A DNA stretch of 64,000 nt from Actinoalloteichus hymeniacidonis (GTDB lineage: Bacteria > Actinomycetota > Actinomycetes > Mycobacteriales > Pseudonocardiaceae). The notes under the pieces are model-generated. The model was not told the DNA's origin, made no database searches, and saw only the letters and a program-made list of their open reading frames with translations. Each line of letters begins with the position of its first letter. The stretch's first letter is position 1. Shown piece after piece: positions 52,588 through 60,779 of the stretch. Made by a program: the position numbers and the translations under genes. The DNA lies in the NCBI RefSeq assembly GCF_014203365.1, contig NZ_JACHIS010000001.1:3410001-3474000 (forward strand), written 5' to 3'.

Positions 52588-54006
52588 TCATGCCCCGTAG
52601 ACGGAGTGCTCGGCATCGCTGTCCTTGCTGAGCTGCCGCGACAGGTAGAGCAGCTCCAGGGCCAGTTCGACCGCCGAGGCAACCGGACCGGCTGGTCCGG
52701 TGGGGTCGGCGCCCATCCGCTTGGCGATCTCCGCCACCTCCACCGCCTCCGGCAGGCTGCGGAGCAGTTCCTCGGCGGTGATGCGTTCCCCGGTAGTCAC
52801 CGACCGGCCCGACACGGCCTCGGCGAGCGGCGCCAGGTCGATCCCGGCGAGCAGTTGGCGCGCGGTGTCGGCGGTGGCCCGCCGCAACAGGTGCCCGAGC
52901 AGCTCGTCCTCCCGGCCCTCCTCGCCCGCCTCGAACTCGATCTTGCCGCGCAGGATCGGGATGACGCCGTCGAGATCGACCGGCCGCGCCACGGCGGCGG
53001 CCTCCCCGGTGCGGGCCGCTCGCCGAAGCGCGGCCGCCGCGACCGTCTCGGCGGCCGCCACCGCGAACCGTGCCGAGACGCCGGAGCGTTGATCCACCGA
53101 GGACGAGGCCCGCAGGGAGCGCACGAACCGCGCGAGCACCTCGATCAGGTGGTCGCCGACCTCGGCGACCAGTTCGGCCTCCTGCCGGACCAGGGCGATC
53201 TCGGCCGTGATCTCCAGGGGGTAATGAGTACGGATCTCGGCGCCGAAGCGGTCCTTGAGCGGCGTGATGATCCGACCCCGGTTCGTGTAGTCCTCGGGGT
53301 TGGCGGTCGCGACCACCACGACGTCCAGCGGGAGCCGCAGCGTGTAGCCGCGGACCTGGACATCGCGCTCCTCCATGACGTTGAGCAGGGCCACCTGGAT
53401 GCGTTCGGCGAGGTCGGGAAGCTCGTTGATCCCCACGATGCCGCGATGGCCTCGGGGTATCAGGCCGAAGTGGATGGTCTCCGGGTCGCCGAGACTGCGG
53501 CCCTCGGCGACCTTGACCGGGTCGACGTCGCCGATGAGGTCGCCGACCGAGGAGTCGGGGGTGGCCAGCTTCTCGGTGTAGCGCAGCGACCGGTGTACCC
53601 ACTCGACCGGCAGATCCGGACCGAGTTCGGCCGCCCGCCTGCGGCTCGCCGGAGTGATCGGTTCGTAGGGATGCTCGCCGAGTTCGGCACCGGCGATCAC
53701 CGGGGTCCACTCGTCCAGCAGTCCGGCCAGCGAACGCAACAGCCGGGTCTTGCCCTGGCCGCGTTCGCCCAGCAGCACCACGTCGTGGCCCGCCAGCAGC
53801 GCGCGCTCCAACTGCGGGAGGACCGTTCGGCCGAATCCGACGATGCCCGGCCACGGGTCGACTCCGGTGCGCAGCGCCGTCAGCAGGTTCTCCCGCATCT
53901 CGGACTTGACATCGCGCAATCGATGCCCGGAGGCACGCAACGCGCCCACCGTGGTGGGCAGTCCGGTGGGGATCGCGGGGGTGGCGGACAACGGAAGATC
54001 GCTCAC
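52588..54006 (-). CDS. MoxR/Mg-chelatase-like AAA+ ATPase
   Basis: A 472-residue AAA+ protein. Walker A is LLGERGQGKTRLLRSL near residue 98. Walker B is GIVGINELPDL with N-E instead of D-E, as in a subgroup of chelatase-like ATPases. Sensor 1 is VVVATANPEDYTNRG and the arginine finger region is LKDRFGAEIRTHYP. The C-terminal helical lid runs to the end. The start is GTG at 54006. It and the VWA gene form a two-gene unit whose partner and client are unknown, and it is divergent from a HipA-like kinase. Confidence 0.88.
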   Translation of the reverse strand: MSDLPLSATPAIPTGLPTTVGALRASGHRLRDVKSEMRENLLTALRTGVDPWPGIVGFGRTVLPQLERALLAGHDVVLLGERGQGKTRLLRSLAGLLDEWTPVIAGAELGEHPYEPITPASRRRAAELGPDLPVEWVHRSLRYTEKLATPDSSVGDLIGDVDPVKVAEGRSLGDPETIHFGLIPRGHRGIVGINELPDLAERIQVALLNVMEERDVQVRGYTLRLPLDVVVVATANPEDYTNRGRIITPLKDRFGAEIRTHYPLEITAEIALVRQEAELVAEVGDHLIEVLARFVRSLRASSSVDQRSGVSARFAVAAAETVAAAALRRAARTGEAAAVARPVDLDGVIPILRGKIEFEAGEEGREDELLGHLLRRATADTARQLLAGIDLAPLAEAVSGRSVTTGERITAEELLRSLPEAVEVAEIAKRMGADPTGPAGPVASAVELALELLYLSRQLSKDSDAEHSVYGA

Positions 54007-54185
54007 GCCTCGACGCTACGCAGTCTTGCCCGCGCACACCACGTCGAGTCGCTCCAGCTCCCGAGACCCGACCGCGACCGGCGATCGGGGCGGACCCGAC
54101 GGCGCTGCGCCGCGCAGGGCGAGCCCGCCGGTCGGGGCGGCGGCAGGCCAACTACGGTGTGCTCCACGATCCAGCACGGATCTCG

Positions 54186-54968
54186 ATGGGAAAGGCGGCC
54201 AGGGTGCTTCCGACGGTGACCGCGACGCGGTACGTGACCCCGTTGCGCGAGGGCGGTTCGCTTCCCGGCCTGGTGGAAGCCGACGACGAGGGCACCTACG
54301 TCGTGAAGTTCTGGGCCGCCGGTCAGGGCCCCAAGGTGCTCGCGGCGGAGATCATCGCCGGCGAGTTGGCGCGCCGACTCGGATTCCGGGTGCCGGACCT
54401 GCTCATGATCGAGATGGATCCGCGCATCGCCCGTCATGAGCCCGACGAGGAGGTGCAGGCGCTGCTGGCCGCGAGCGCCGGACGCAACCTCGGCATGGAC
54501 TTCCTCCCGGGCGCCTTCGGGTTCGATCCGGACGCGTTCCCGCCGGATCCGGCGGAGGCGGCGCGGGTGCTGTGGTTCGACGCGTTGATCAACAATGTCG
54601 ACCGCAGCTGGCGCAACCCCAATCTGCTGCGCTGGCATCGGGAGTTGTGGCTGATCGACCACGGTGCCGCGCTGTGGTTCCACCACGATTGGTCTCGGGC
54701 CGGTACGGCCGCTCGACGCCCGTTCCGCGCCGACGACCATGTCCTGGCCCGCCATGCCGCCGATCCCGCCGAGGCTCACCGCGAGCTGGCGGACGGCGTG
54801 ACCGAGTCGGTGTTGCGCGAGGTCGTCGAGCTGGTTCCCGATCAATGGCTGGTCGACGACGACTCCGGGTCCGGGGCGTCCGCCGCCGAGCGGCGAACGG
54901 CCTATGTGGACCACTTCCTCGCACGGATCGAGTCCGCACCGCACTGGGTGCCGGGAGGAGCGGCGTGA
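54186..54968 (+). CDS. HipA-like kinase
   Basis: A 260-residue HipA-superfamily protein of the short type without the HipB antitoxin gene. It has an N-terminal ATP-binding-like strand (TYVVKFWAAGQGPKVLAAEIIAGELARRLGF) and the catalytic and metal region DALINNVDRSWRNPNLL followed by LWLIDHGAALWF. HipA kinases phosphorylate proteins such as GltX and induce persistence, but this branch is not characterised. ATG at 54186 is chosen; a GTG at 54159 is less likely. The DUF3037 gene overlaps its stop by four bases (GTGA), so the two proteins are made together. Confidence 0.82.
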   Translation: MGKAARVLPTVTATRYVTPLREGGSLPGLVEADDEGTYVVKFWAAGQGPKVLAAEIIAGELARRLGFRVPDLLMIEMDPRIARHEPDEEVQALLAASAGRNLGMDFLPGAFGFDPDAFPPDPAEAARVLWFDALINNVDRSWRNPNLLRWHRELWLIDHGAALWFHHDWSRAGTAARRPFRADDHVLARHAADPAEAHRELADGVTESVLREVVELVPDQWLVDDDSGSGASAAERRTAYVDHFLARIESAPHWVPGGAA

Positions 54969-55348
54969 GCGAGCTGGCGGTGTTCGAGTACGCGACGCTG
55001 CGCGTCGTGCCCCGCATCGAGCGGGCCGAGTCCATCAATGTCGGTGTGCTGCTCTACTGCGGGTGGCTGGACTTCCTGCAGGCCACCGTCGCCCTGGACG
55101 CACAGCGACTGACCGCCTTGGACCCTCGCTCCGATGTCGACTCCGTTCGCGCGGCCCTGCGGTCCATCGAACGCGTCTGCTCCGGCGAGGATCGGCTGGT
55201 ACCGGCCTGTCAGACCAGTCGGGGCCAACGCTTCCGTTGGTTGACCGCGCCCCGCAGCACGGTGGTGCAGACCGGACCGGTCCATGCCGGTCTCACCGAC
55301 GATCCGGCGGCCGAACTGGAGCGATTGACGACGACGCTGGTTCGCTGA
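54965..55348 (+). CDS. DUF3037 protein, partner of the HipA-like kinase
   Basis: A 127-residue protein matching DUF3037. It starts ELAVFEYATLRVVPRIERAESINVGVLLYCGWLDFLQA, the conserved part of the family. The start is a GTG whose GTGA overlaps the end of the kinase gene, indicating translational coupling. DUF3037 genes are regularly found beside HipA-like genes, so it may be a substrate, inhibitor or antitoxin-like partner; none of these is shown by the sequence. Confidence 0.82.
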   Translation: MSELAVFEYATLRVVPRIERAESINVGVLLYCGWLDFLQATVALDAQRLTALDPRSDVDSVRAALRSIERVCSGEDRLVPACQTSRGQRFRWLTAPRSTVVQTGPVHAGLTDDPAAELERLTTTLVR

Positions 55349-55525
55349 GTCCAGCCCTCACGGTGGTGCGGTGGGACGGCAGACGTCCGTCGATCGTGTC
55401 GCGCCGTCGGCGTCACCCGTGATTACTCGCCGCTGCCCGCCTACGATCGCGAGTGGACGTCACAAGAGGACCGCGCTGCGGCACCGATGCGCTTCGGGGC
55501 TCCTCTCGACGAATAGGAGCGCACA

Positions 55526-55774
55526 ATGGACACTCCCGGACGACGGCATCGCGTCATCACCGCTTTCGGCTCCGCCACCTTCATGACCCTGGTCTTCGCC
55601 CTGTTGAGCAGTCTCGACGACCTGCCGCTCACCGAACTTCCGTTGGCGTATCTGGTCTTCTTCGGATTCTGGATCTTCGCGACCTGGGTGGCGCAGCCGT
55701 GGTTCGACCGGCTGCGCGGCTGGCCGGTCGGGCAGGCCCATCGGTCTGATCAGCCGCACTCGGGCGAGTCCTGA
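55526..55774 (+). CDS. Small membrane protein
   Basis: An 82-residue hypothetical protein with two membrane segments (VITAFGSATFMTLVFALLSS and LAYLVFFGFWIFATWVAQPW) and a basic-Pro tail. TAGGAG lies about eight bases before the ATG, so translation is likely. The short length and lack of recognised domains leave its role open. It converges on the methyltransferase gene. Confidence 0.65.
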   Translation: MDTPGRRHRVITAFGSATFMTLVFALLSSLDDLPLTELPLAYLVFFGFWIFATWVAQPWFDRLRGWPVGQAHRSDQPHSGES

Positions 55775-55799
55775 TTCTCGCTGCGGGGTTCCGGTGCGC

Positions 55800-56597
55800 T
55801 CACTCGATTCGGCCGACCGCCGCATAGAACCCTGCGTGCTCGCCGCCGATCGAGGGCTCGCCCCGCCACTCGGTCGCGTCCACCAGGCCCGGTTCCACCA
55901 GGGTCATCCCGGCTGACATCGCCTCCAGCTGCGCCCGGGTCCGGGTCAGCACCGGGGTATTGGCCTGTTGATAGACCCTGGTGGCCGCCCGGGCCTGCAC
56001 CGGGTCGTGATCGTCGGTCACGTGCGAGATCACCACGTGGCTGCCCGGTACCAGCACCGACCGATAGGCGGCGAGGATCTCCTCGGGACGCTGTTCGTCG
56101 GGGATGAAGTGCAGTACCGCGACCGCCAACACCGCCACCGGGGCCGTGAAGTCGATCAGCTCCCGGACGGTCGGCTCGGCGAGTACGGCGGCGGGATCCC
56201 GCAGGTCCGCGTGTGTCACGGTCGCCAGTGGATTGGCCGCCAGCAGGTGTCTGCTGTGTGCGACGGCGACCGGTTCGTTGTCCACATAGGCTACCCGGCA
56301 ATCCGCCGCCGCGTGTTGGGCGATCTCGTGCACGTTGCCCACGGTCGGGATGCCGGATCCGAGATCGACGAACTGACGGATGCCCTGCTGCACGCAGTAC
56401 CGCACCGCTCGGCCGAGGAAAGACCGGTTGGCGGAGACGGCCTGCCGCATCCAGGGCATCACCTGCAGCGCCTTGTCCGCCAGCTCCCGATCGGCGGCGA
56501 AGTTGAACGCCCCGCCCAGGTAGTAGTCGTACATACGTGCCGCGTTGGGTCGATCCAGGTCGATTCCGGTCCCGGTCCAGCTGACATCGGTCTCCAC
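55800..56597 (-). CDS. PF04672-type SAM-dependent methyltransferase
   Basis: A 265-residue methyltransferase-like protein of the DUF574/PF04672 family, common in streptomycetes and other actinomycetes. The N-terminal stretch DLDRPNAARMYDYYLGGAFNFAADRE is the family signature. The SAM loop is FVDLGSGIPTVGN, the ribose acid is in VAYVDNEPVAVAHSRHLL, and AVLHFIPDEQRPEEIL follows. Targets are unknown; such genes are often many per genome. The ATG at 56597 has no upstream competitor with a better site. Confidence 0.88.
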   Translation of the reverse strand: METDVSWTGTGIDLDRPNAARMYDYYLGGAFNFAADRELADKALQVMPWMRQAVSANRSFLGRAVRYCVQQGIRQFVDLGSGIPTVGNVHEIAQHAAADCRVAYVDNEPVAVAHSRHLLAANPLATVTHADLRDPAAVLAEPTVRELIDFTAPVAVLAVAVLHFIPDEQRPEEILAAYRSVLVPGSHVVISHVTDDHDPVQARAATRVYQQANTPVLTRTRAQLEAMSAGMTLVEPGLVDATEWRGEPSIGGEHAGFYAAVGRIE

Positions 56598-56751
56598 GCT
56601 GCCGCTCCCTCTCGAACGGACGGATCACCGAGAGCGCAGTCGGCGCCGCGTCGACTCGGTCTGCCGTCGGCGTCACTGCCCGCAGCGCAGCCTGCCCAGT
56701 TGATCCACTTCCGTCAAGGGTCGGCGATCACGGGGACCGACGCGCCCTCGA

Positions 56752-57210
56752 TCACTCGCCGCCGACCAGGTGGGCGTTCGGCCTGCGGGCCTGCGGGGCG
56801 AACTCGGGAAGCTCCACGACCTCGCGGTCGGCCCCGCGCAGCAGTTCGGCTCCCTGGCAGTCGACGAACAGCGCGGGCTCCCGCCAAGCGAAGACGACCC
56901 GGGAGATCGGGGTGTCCAGGATCAGGCTCGTGCAGCTGCGCGGGCGCGACGCCCGGGTGCTGCACGGTTCGAGCGAGCTGTAGATCGTCGCTCCGACCAG
57001 TCGGGGATCGGTGGCGGACAGACCGGCGAGCGCGACCTCCTCGGCGTGGTCATGCGGGTCGGTCGCCCGGGAGTATCCGGTCGCGATGACCTCCCCCGAC
57101 GCATCGGCGATGATCGCGCCGACCGAGAAGGCGTGTGTGCTGGGCGGGCATCGGTCGGCGAGCGCGATCGCGCGCAGCAGCAGTCGGTGGTCTCGCGGCT
57201 GGTCGGTCAT
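56752..57210 (-). CDS. RibD-like pyrimidine deaminase domain protein
   Basis: A 152-residue zinc deaminase fold protein. The zinc histidine and catalytic glutamate are in HDHAEEVALAGL and the two cysteines in SSLEPCSTRASRPRSCTSL. PPSTHAFSVGAIIAD is the N-terminal deaminase start. It resembles the deaminase half of RibD, without the reductase domain, and related cytosine/guanine deaminases. The P-C-S arrangement is that of RibD-like enzymes. Possible roles include riboflavin or antibiotic precursor synthesis, but no rib genes are nearby. ATG at 57210 is used; a GTG one codon earlier is possible. Confidence 0.82.
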   Translation of the reverse strand: MTDQPRDHRLLLRAIALADRCPPSTHAFSVGAIIADASGEVIATGYSRATDPHDHAEEVALAGLSATDPRLVGATIYSSLEPCSTRASRPRSCTSLILDTPISRVVFAWREPALFVDCQGAELLRGADREVVELPEFAPQARRPNAHLVGGE

Positions 57211-57249
57211 CACACCAGTCTGCCCACTCCGGCGAGCCGGGCCGCACCA

Positions 57250-57280
57250 CGGTGCCGCGTGCCCGGCCAGCGCGGCACCG
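57250..57280. terminator. 10-bp hairpin after the SCO1664-like gene
   Basis: CGGTGCCGCG (57250-57259) pairs perfectly with CGCGGCACCG (57271-57280). It lies about 38 bases past the stop of the SCO1664-like gene and before the deaminase start, and probably ends the DUF3090-SCO1664 transcript. Confidence 0.65.
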
Positions 57281-57317
57281 CACCAGCTCATCGAGCCCGG
57301 TGCCGGCCGGGATCACG

Positions 57318-58118
57318 TCAGAAGGCGGGCCACGGGATGGCGGGCCACTCATCCGAGGGAGAGGGGAACACCCCGGCGGCCGCCAGTCGGTCGATGCGGT
57401 CGCCCAACGCGGCGACCTCCTTGCGGGTGAGGTGGTCGTGCAGCGCATCGCCCAGCCCACCGGCCAACTGTGCCCGTAGCGAACCGAGGGTCTCCAGGGC
57501 CTCGGCGCCGAGGCCCTGGCCGATCCAGCCCCACAGGACCGTCCGGAGTTTGTCCTGGGTGTTGAGGCAGATGCCGTGATCGACCGCGAAGACCTCGCCC
57601 TCGGCGGTACTCAGCACGTGGCCGCCCTTGCGGTCGGCATTGTTGACCACGGCGTCGAGCACCGCCATCGTCTTGAGTCTCGGATGGTCGGCGTGAGCCA
57701 GCACCGCCGGTTCACCCGCTCGATCATGGGCCTGCAGAACCGGTCGCCAGCCGCTGGGCACCTCGGCGGGGCCGGTCACGTCGACGAGTTCGGCATCGGT
57801 GTCGGTGTCGATCCATAACTGCACCATGCCCGGACCGAAGGGACCGGGACGCAGCACCGTCGGCGGGACCAGATCCCACCCGGCGGCGGCGCTGATCAGG
57901 TACGTCGCGACCTCGCGCCCCGCCAGGGTGCCGTCGGGGAAGTCCCACAGCGGCTGCTCGCCCCGCACCGGTTTGTACACGCAGTGCCCGGAGACACCCT
58001 CGTGCTCGATGGCGCAGTAGAGCGTGGCGTTGGAGGCCGCGACCAAACGGCCCTCGACCTCGATCCGGCCATGCCGCAGAAACTCGAGCGCCGAGGGATC
58101 ATCGGGTCTCACCGACAC
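57318..58118 (-). CDS. SCO1664-family protein, kinase-like fold
   Basis: A 266-residue protein of the SCO1664 family, named after S. coelicolor. It contains RIEVEGRLVAASNATLYCAIEHEG, then CVYKPVRGEQPLWDFPDG (lysine in a GxxYK-like site), and a catalytic-type region LDAVVNNADRKGGHVLSTAEGEVFAVDHGICLN. The N-N-x-D-R and D-H-G pattern is that of HipA/PI3K-like kinases. The function is unknown. It follows the DUF3090 gene by 10 bases, and this pair is conserved across actinobacteria next to a phosphomutase and mshC; the phosphomutase is missing here. Confidence 0.85.
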   Translation of the reverse strand: MSVRPDDPSALEFLRHGRIEVEGRLVAASNATLYCAIEHEGVSGHCVYKPVRGEQPLWDFPDGTLAGREVATYLISAAAGWDLVPPTVLRPGPFGPGMVQLWIDTDTDAELVDVTGPAEVPSGWRPVLQAHDRAGEPAVLAHADHPRLKTMAVLDAVVNNADRKGGHVLSTAEGEVFAVDHGICLNTQDKLRTVLWGWIGQGLGAEALETLGSLRAQLAGGLGDALHDHLTRKEVAALGDRIDRLAAAGVFPSPSDEWPAIPWPAF

Positions 58119-58128
58119 CGGCGTTGCC

Positions 58129-58695
58129 TCAGCCCTCGTCGCCGCGACGGTAGCCGTTCTGACGGGGGCAGATGTGGCCTGCGGGATCCAACGGCTCTCC
58201 GCACAGCGGACAGGGCTTGCGCCCCGCGTTGACCACCCGTTCGGCCCGCGCCGCGAACGCCCTGGCCTGCAGGGGCGTGAGGAACACCCGGAGCGCGTCC
58301 GGACCCTCCTCGGTGTCGTCGAGTACGACGGACTCGTCGACCTCCTCCTCGGTCATCGCCAACAACTCGATGACCACGGCGTGGGTCTCGGCGTCCCACC
58401 CCAGCCCCATGGTTCCGACGCGGAACTCCTCCTCGACGGGCACGTCGAGGGGTTCCACGTCGATGACCGCCTCGGGCGCCGCACCGGGGACTTCGGTGTC
58501 GAAACGCAGCGCCACCTCCTCCAGGAGGGCGCCGATGCGTTCGGCGAGCACCGAGACCTGTTGTTTCTCCAGCTGAACGCTCACCTTGCGGACGTCCTCG
58601 GACGCCTGAAGGTAGAAGCTGCGGTCGCCGGGCTGCCCGACGGTTCCGGCGATGAACCGGTCGGGCTGACGGAATACATGAATGACACGAGCCAT
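58129..58695 (-). CDS. DUF3090 family protein
   Basis: A 188-residue protein of the DUF3090 (SCO1665-like) family. It starts ARVIHVFRQPDRFIAGTVGQPGDRSFYLQA and ends with a zinc-ribbon-like tail, KPCPLCGEPLDPAGHICPRQNGY, whose three cysteines and one histidine (C-x2-C ... H-x-C) could bind metal. The middle has ALLEEVALRFDTEVPG. Its function is unknown. ATG at 58695 opens the conserved domain. It and the SCO1664-like gene are almost certainly co-transcribed. Confidence 0.88.
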   Translation of the reverse strand: MARVIHVFRQPDRFIAGTVGQPGDRSFYLQASEDVRKVSVQLEKQQVSVLAERIGALLEEVALRFDTEVPGAAPEAVIDVEPLDVPVEEEFRVGTMGLGWDAETHAVVIELLAMTEEEVDESVVLDDTEEGPDALRVFLTPLQARAFAARAERVVNAGRKPCPLCGEPLDPAGHICPRQNGYRRGDEG

Positions 58696-58808
58696 GACAC
58701 CGACGACATTAGGCCACCGGGCTCCACCGGGCAGCGCACTCCCCCCAGTTGGCCGCGAAATCGTCTCGGCTTCTGGGTCCGAGCGCGATGCGCGGTTAGG
58801 CTGCGCGA

Positions 58809-60779
58809 GTGGTGACGATCTCTCCGTACGGGGCTTGGAACTCACCGATCGACGCTGCGGACGCGGCCAGGTCGGGTGGTGGGGTGCTGACGGCCGACCT
58901 CCACTTCGGTGAGGTGTGGTGGACCGAGAGCCGCCCGGAGGAGGGCGGCCGGGTCGCGCTGATCCGCCGGGCCGCCGACGGTCGCACCCTCGAGGTGCTC
59001 GGCGCCCCGTGGAATGTCCGCAACCGGGTGCACGAGTACGGCGGCAAGCCGTGGGCCGTCTTCGCCGGGGACGGCGGCAAGCAGGTCGCCTTCACTCATT
59101 GGGATGACCAGCGTGTCTACGTGCTCGCGCTCGACGAACCCGATGCGATCCCGAAACCGGTGAGCCCTGCGCCCGAACGCCCACACGGCTACCGCTACAG
59201 CGATCTGGTGGCGGGTCCCGACGGTCGCGAGGTGTGGTGTGTCCGGGAGACCGTCATCGGCGATTCACGGGTGGATGTCCGCCGGGATCTCGTCGCGCTG
59301 CCGGTCGCGGGGACCGCGGCCCAGGACGCCGACGCGGTCCGAGTGCTCACGGCGACCCATCACTTCCTCACCGCGCCCCGGCCGAGCCCGGACGGGCGCC
59401 ACGTGGCCTGGATCGGTTGGGAACACCCGGCGATGCCCTGGGACGGCACCGAACTCTGCGTGGCAGAGATCACCGAGGACGGATTCGGACCGCACCGGGT
59501 CCTCGCGGGCGGTCCGAGCGAATCGGTGTGCCAGCTGCGCTGGACCGACGACGACGCCTTGGACGTACTCACCGATCCCACCGGCTGGTGGAACCCGCAC
59601 CGGGTGCGGCTGGACGGCACGTCGACACCGCTGCTCGACGCCGAGGTGGAGATCGGCGGCCCGCTGTGGCAGCTCGGCGCCAGCTGGTTCGCGCCGCTGG
59701 GCGACGGCCGACACGTGGTGCTGCGCGGTGGTAGGCCTGCGCTGTTCGACGAGTCCGACCACAGCCTCGTCGACATCGAGACCCCGCTGACCGCTTGGCG
59801 CGCGTCGCTGGCCTGCGATGGACACACCATCGTCGGGGTGGCCGGTGGACCGCACAGCAAGCCCGCGGTCGTGGCCCTGGATGTCGAGACTCTGACCCCG
59901 CAGATCCTCACCGGCCAACCCGAGGGTCTGCCGGATGCGGCGTACCTGCCGCTCCCTGAGGCACGCGTGTTCACCGGGCCGGACGGGCAGCGCATCCCGG
60001 CGGCGGTGTACCCGCCGACCAATCCCGACTTCGCGGCGCCGGACGGCGAGCTGCCGCCCTACCTGGTCCATGTGCACGGCGGACCGACGGGCCAGCACAG
60101 CACCGTGCTGGACCCGACGATCGCCTACTTCACCAGTCGGGGAATCGGCGTGGTCGCGGTCGACTACGGCGGCTCCTCGGGCTACGGGCGGGCGTTCCGG
60201 GAACGGCTCCGCGAGTCCTGGGGCGAGGTCGACGTCGCCGACTGTGCCGCCGTCGCACAGGCCCTGGCCGACGAGGGCACGGCGGATCCCGCGCGGCTGG
60301 CGATCCGAGGTGGCAGCGCAGGCGGCTGGACCACGGCGGCATCACTGACCACGGTGTCGGTGTATCGCTGCGGAACCGCGTTGTTCCCGATCCTGGATCT
60401 GGAGGGCTGGAGCGGCAGCGGCGGCGAGACCCACGACTTCGAGTCCCGGTACCTCGACAGCCTCGTCGGACCGCTTCCGGAGACCGCTCAGCGCTACCGG
60501 GACCGCTCCCCCATCCACCACGTCGACCGGTTGGCGGGACCGATCCTGCTCCTGCAGGGACTCGAGGACGAGATCTGCCCACCGGAGCAGAGCGATCGCT
60601 TCGCCGCACAGCTCGAAGGGCGGGGCATCCCGTTCGCCTACCTCACCTTCGAGGGCGAGCAACACGGCTTCCGCCGGTTCGAGACGGTGCAGACCGCGTT
60701 GCGGGCCGAACTGTCCTTCTACGCGCAGACCCTGGGTTTCCAGGTGTCCGGCGTGCCGACGCTGCAGCTGCGCCGATGA
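58809..60779 (+). CDS. S9-family prolyl oligopeptidase
   Basis: A 656-residue serine peptidase of the S9 (dipeptidyl aminopeptidase/acylaminoacyl) group. The first 400 residues form a beta-propeller that gates the active site (for example GEVWWTESRPEEGGRVALIRRAADG). The C-terminal alpha/beta-hydrolase has the oxyanion region YLVHVHGGPTGQH, nucleophile IRGGSAGGWTTA, the acid region GLEDEICPPEQ and the histidine FEGEQHGFRR. The start is GTG at 58809. No signal peptide is seen, so it acts in the cytoplasm on short peptides. An S66 carboxypeptidase gene overlaps its stop by four bases. Confidence 0.93.
   Translation: MVTISPYGAWNSPIDAADAARSGGGVLTADLHFGEVWWTESRPEEGGRVALIRRAADGRTLEVLGAPWNVRNRVHEYGGKPWAVFAGDGGKQVAFTHWDDQRVYVLALDEPDAIPKPVSPAPERPHGYRYSDLVAGPDGREVWCVRETVIGDSRVDVRRDLVALPVAGTAAQDADAVRVLTATHHFLTAPRPSPDGRHVAWIGWEHPAMPWDGTELCVAEITEDGFGPHRVLAGGPSESVCQLRWTDDDALDVLTDPTGWWNPHRVRLDGTSTPLLDAEVEIGGPLWQLGASWFAPLGDGRHVVLRGGRPALFDESDHSLVDIETPLTAWRASLACDGHTIVGVAGGPHSKPAVVALDVETLTPQILTGQPEGLPDAAYLPLPEARVFTGPDGQRIPAAVYPPTNPDFAAPDGELPPYLVHVHGGPTGQHSTVLDPTIAYFTSRGIGVVAVDYGGSSGYGRAFRERLRESWGEVDVADCAAVAQALADEGTADPARLAIRGGSAGGWTTAASLTTVSVYRCGTALFPILDLEGWSGSGGETHDFESRYLDSLVGPLPETAQRYRDRSPIHHVDRLAGPILLLQGLEDEICPPEQSDRFAAQLEGRGIPFAYLTFEGEQHGFRRFETVQTALRAELSFYAQTLGFQVSGVPTLQLRR

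Noticed and set aside
53540-54151. Upstream extension of the AAA gene giving an N-terminal Arg-rich domain
   Set aside because: The extra residues are in a different frame from the ATPase motifs; the GTG at 54006 gives the intact protein.
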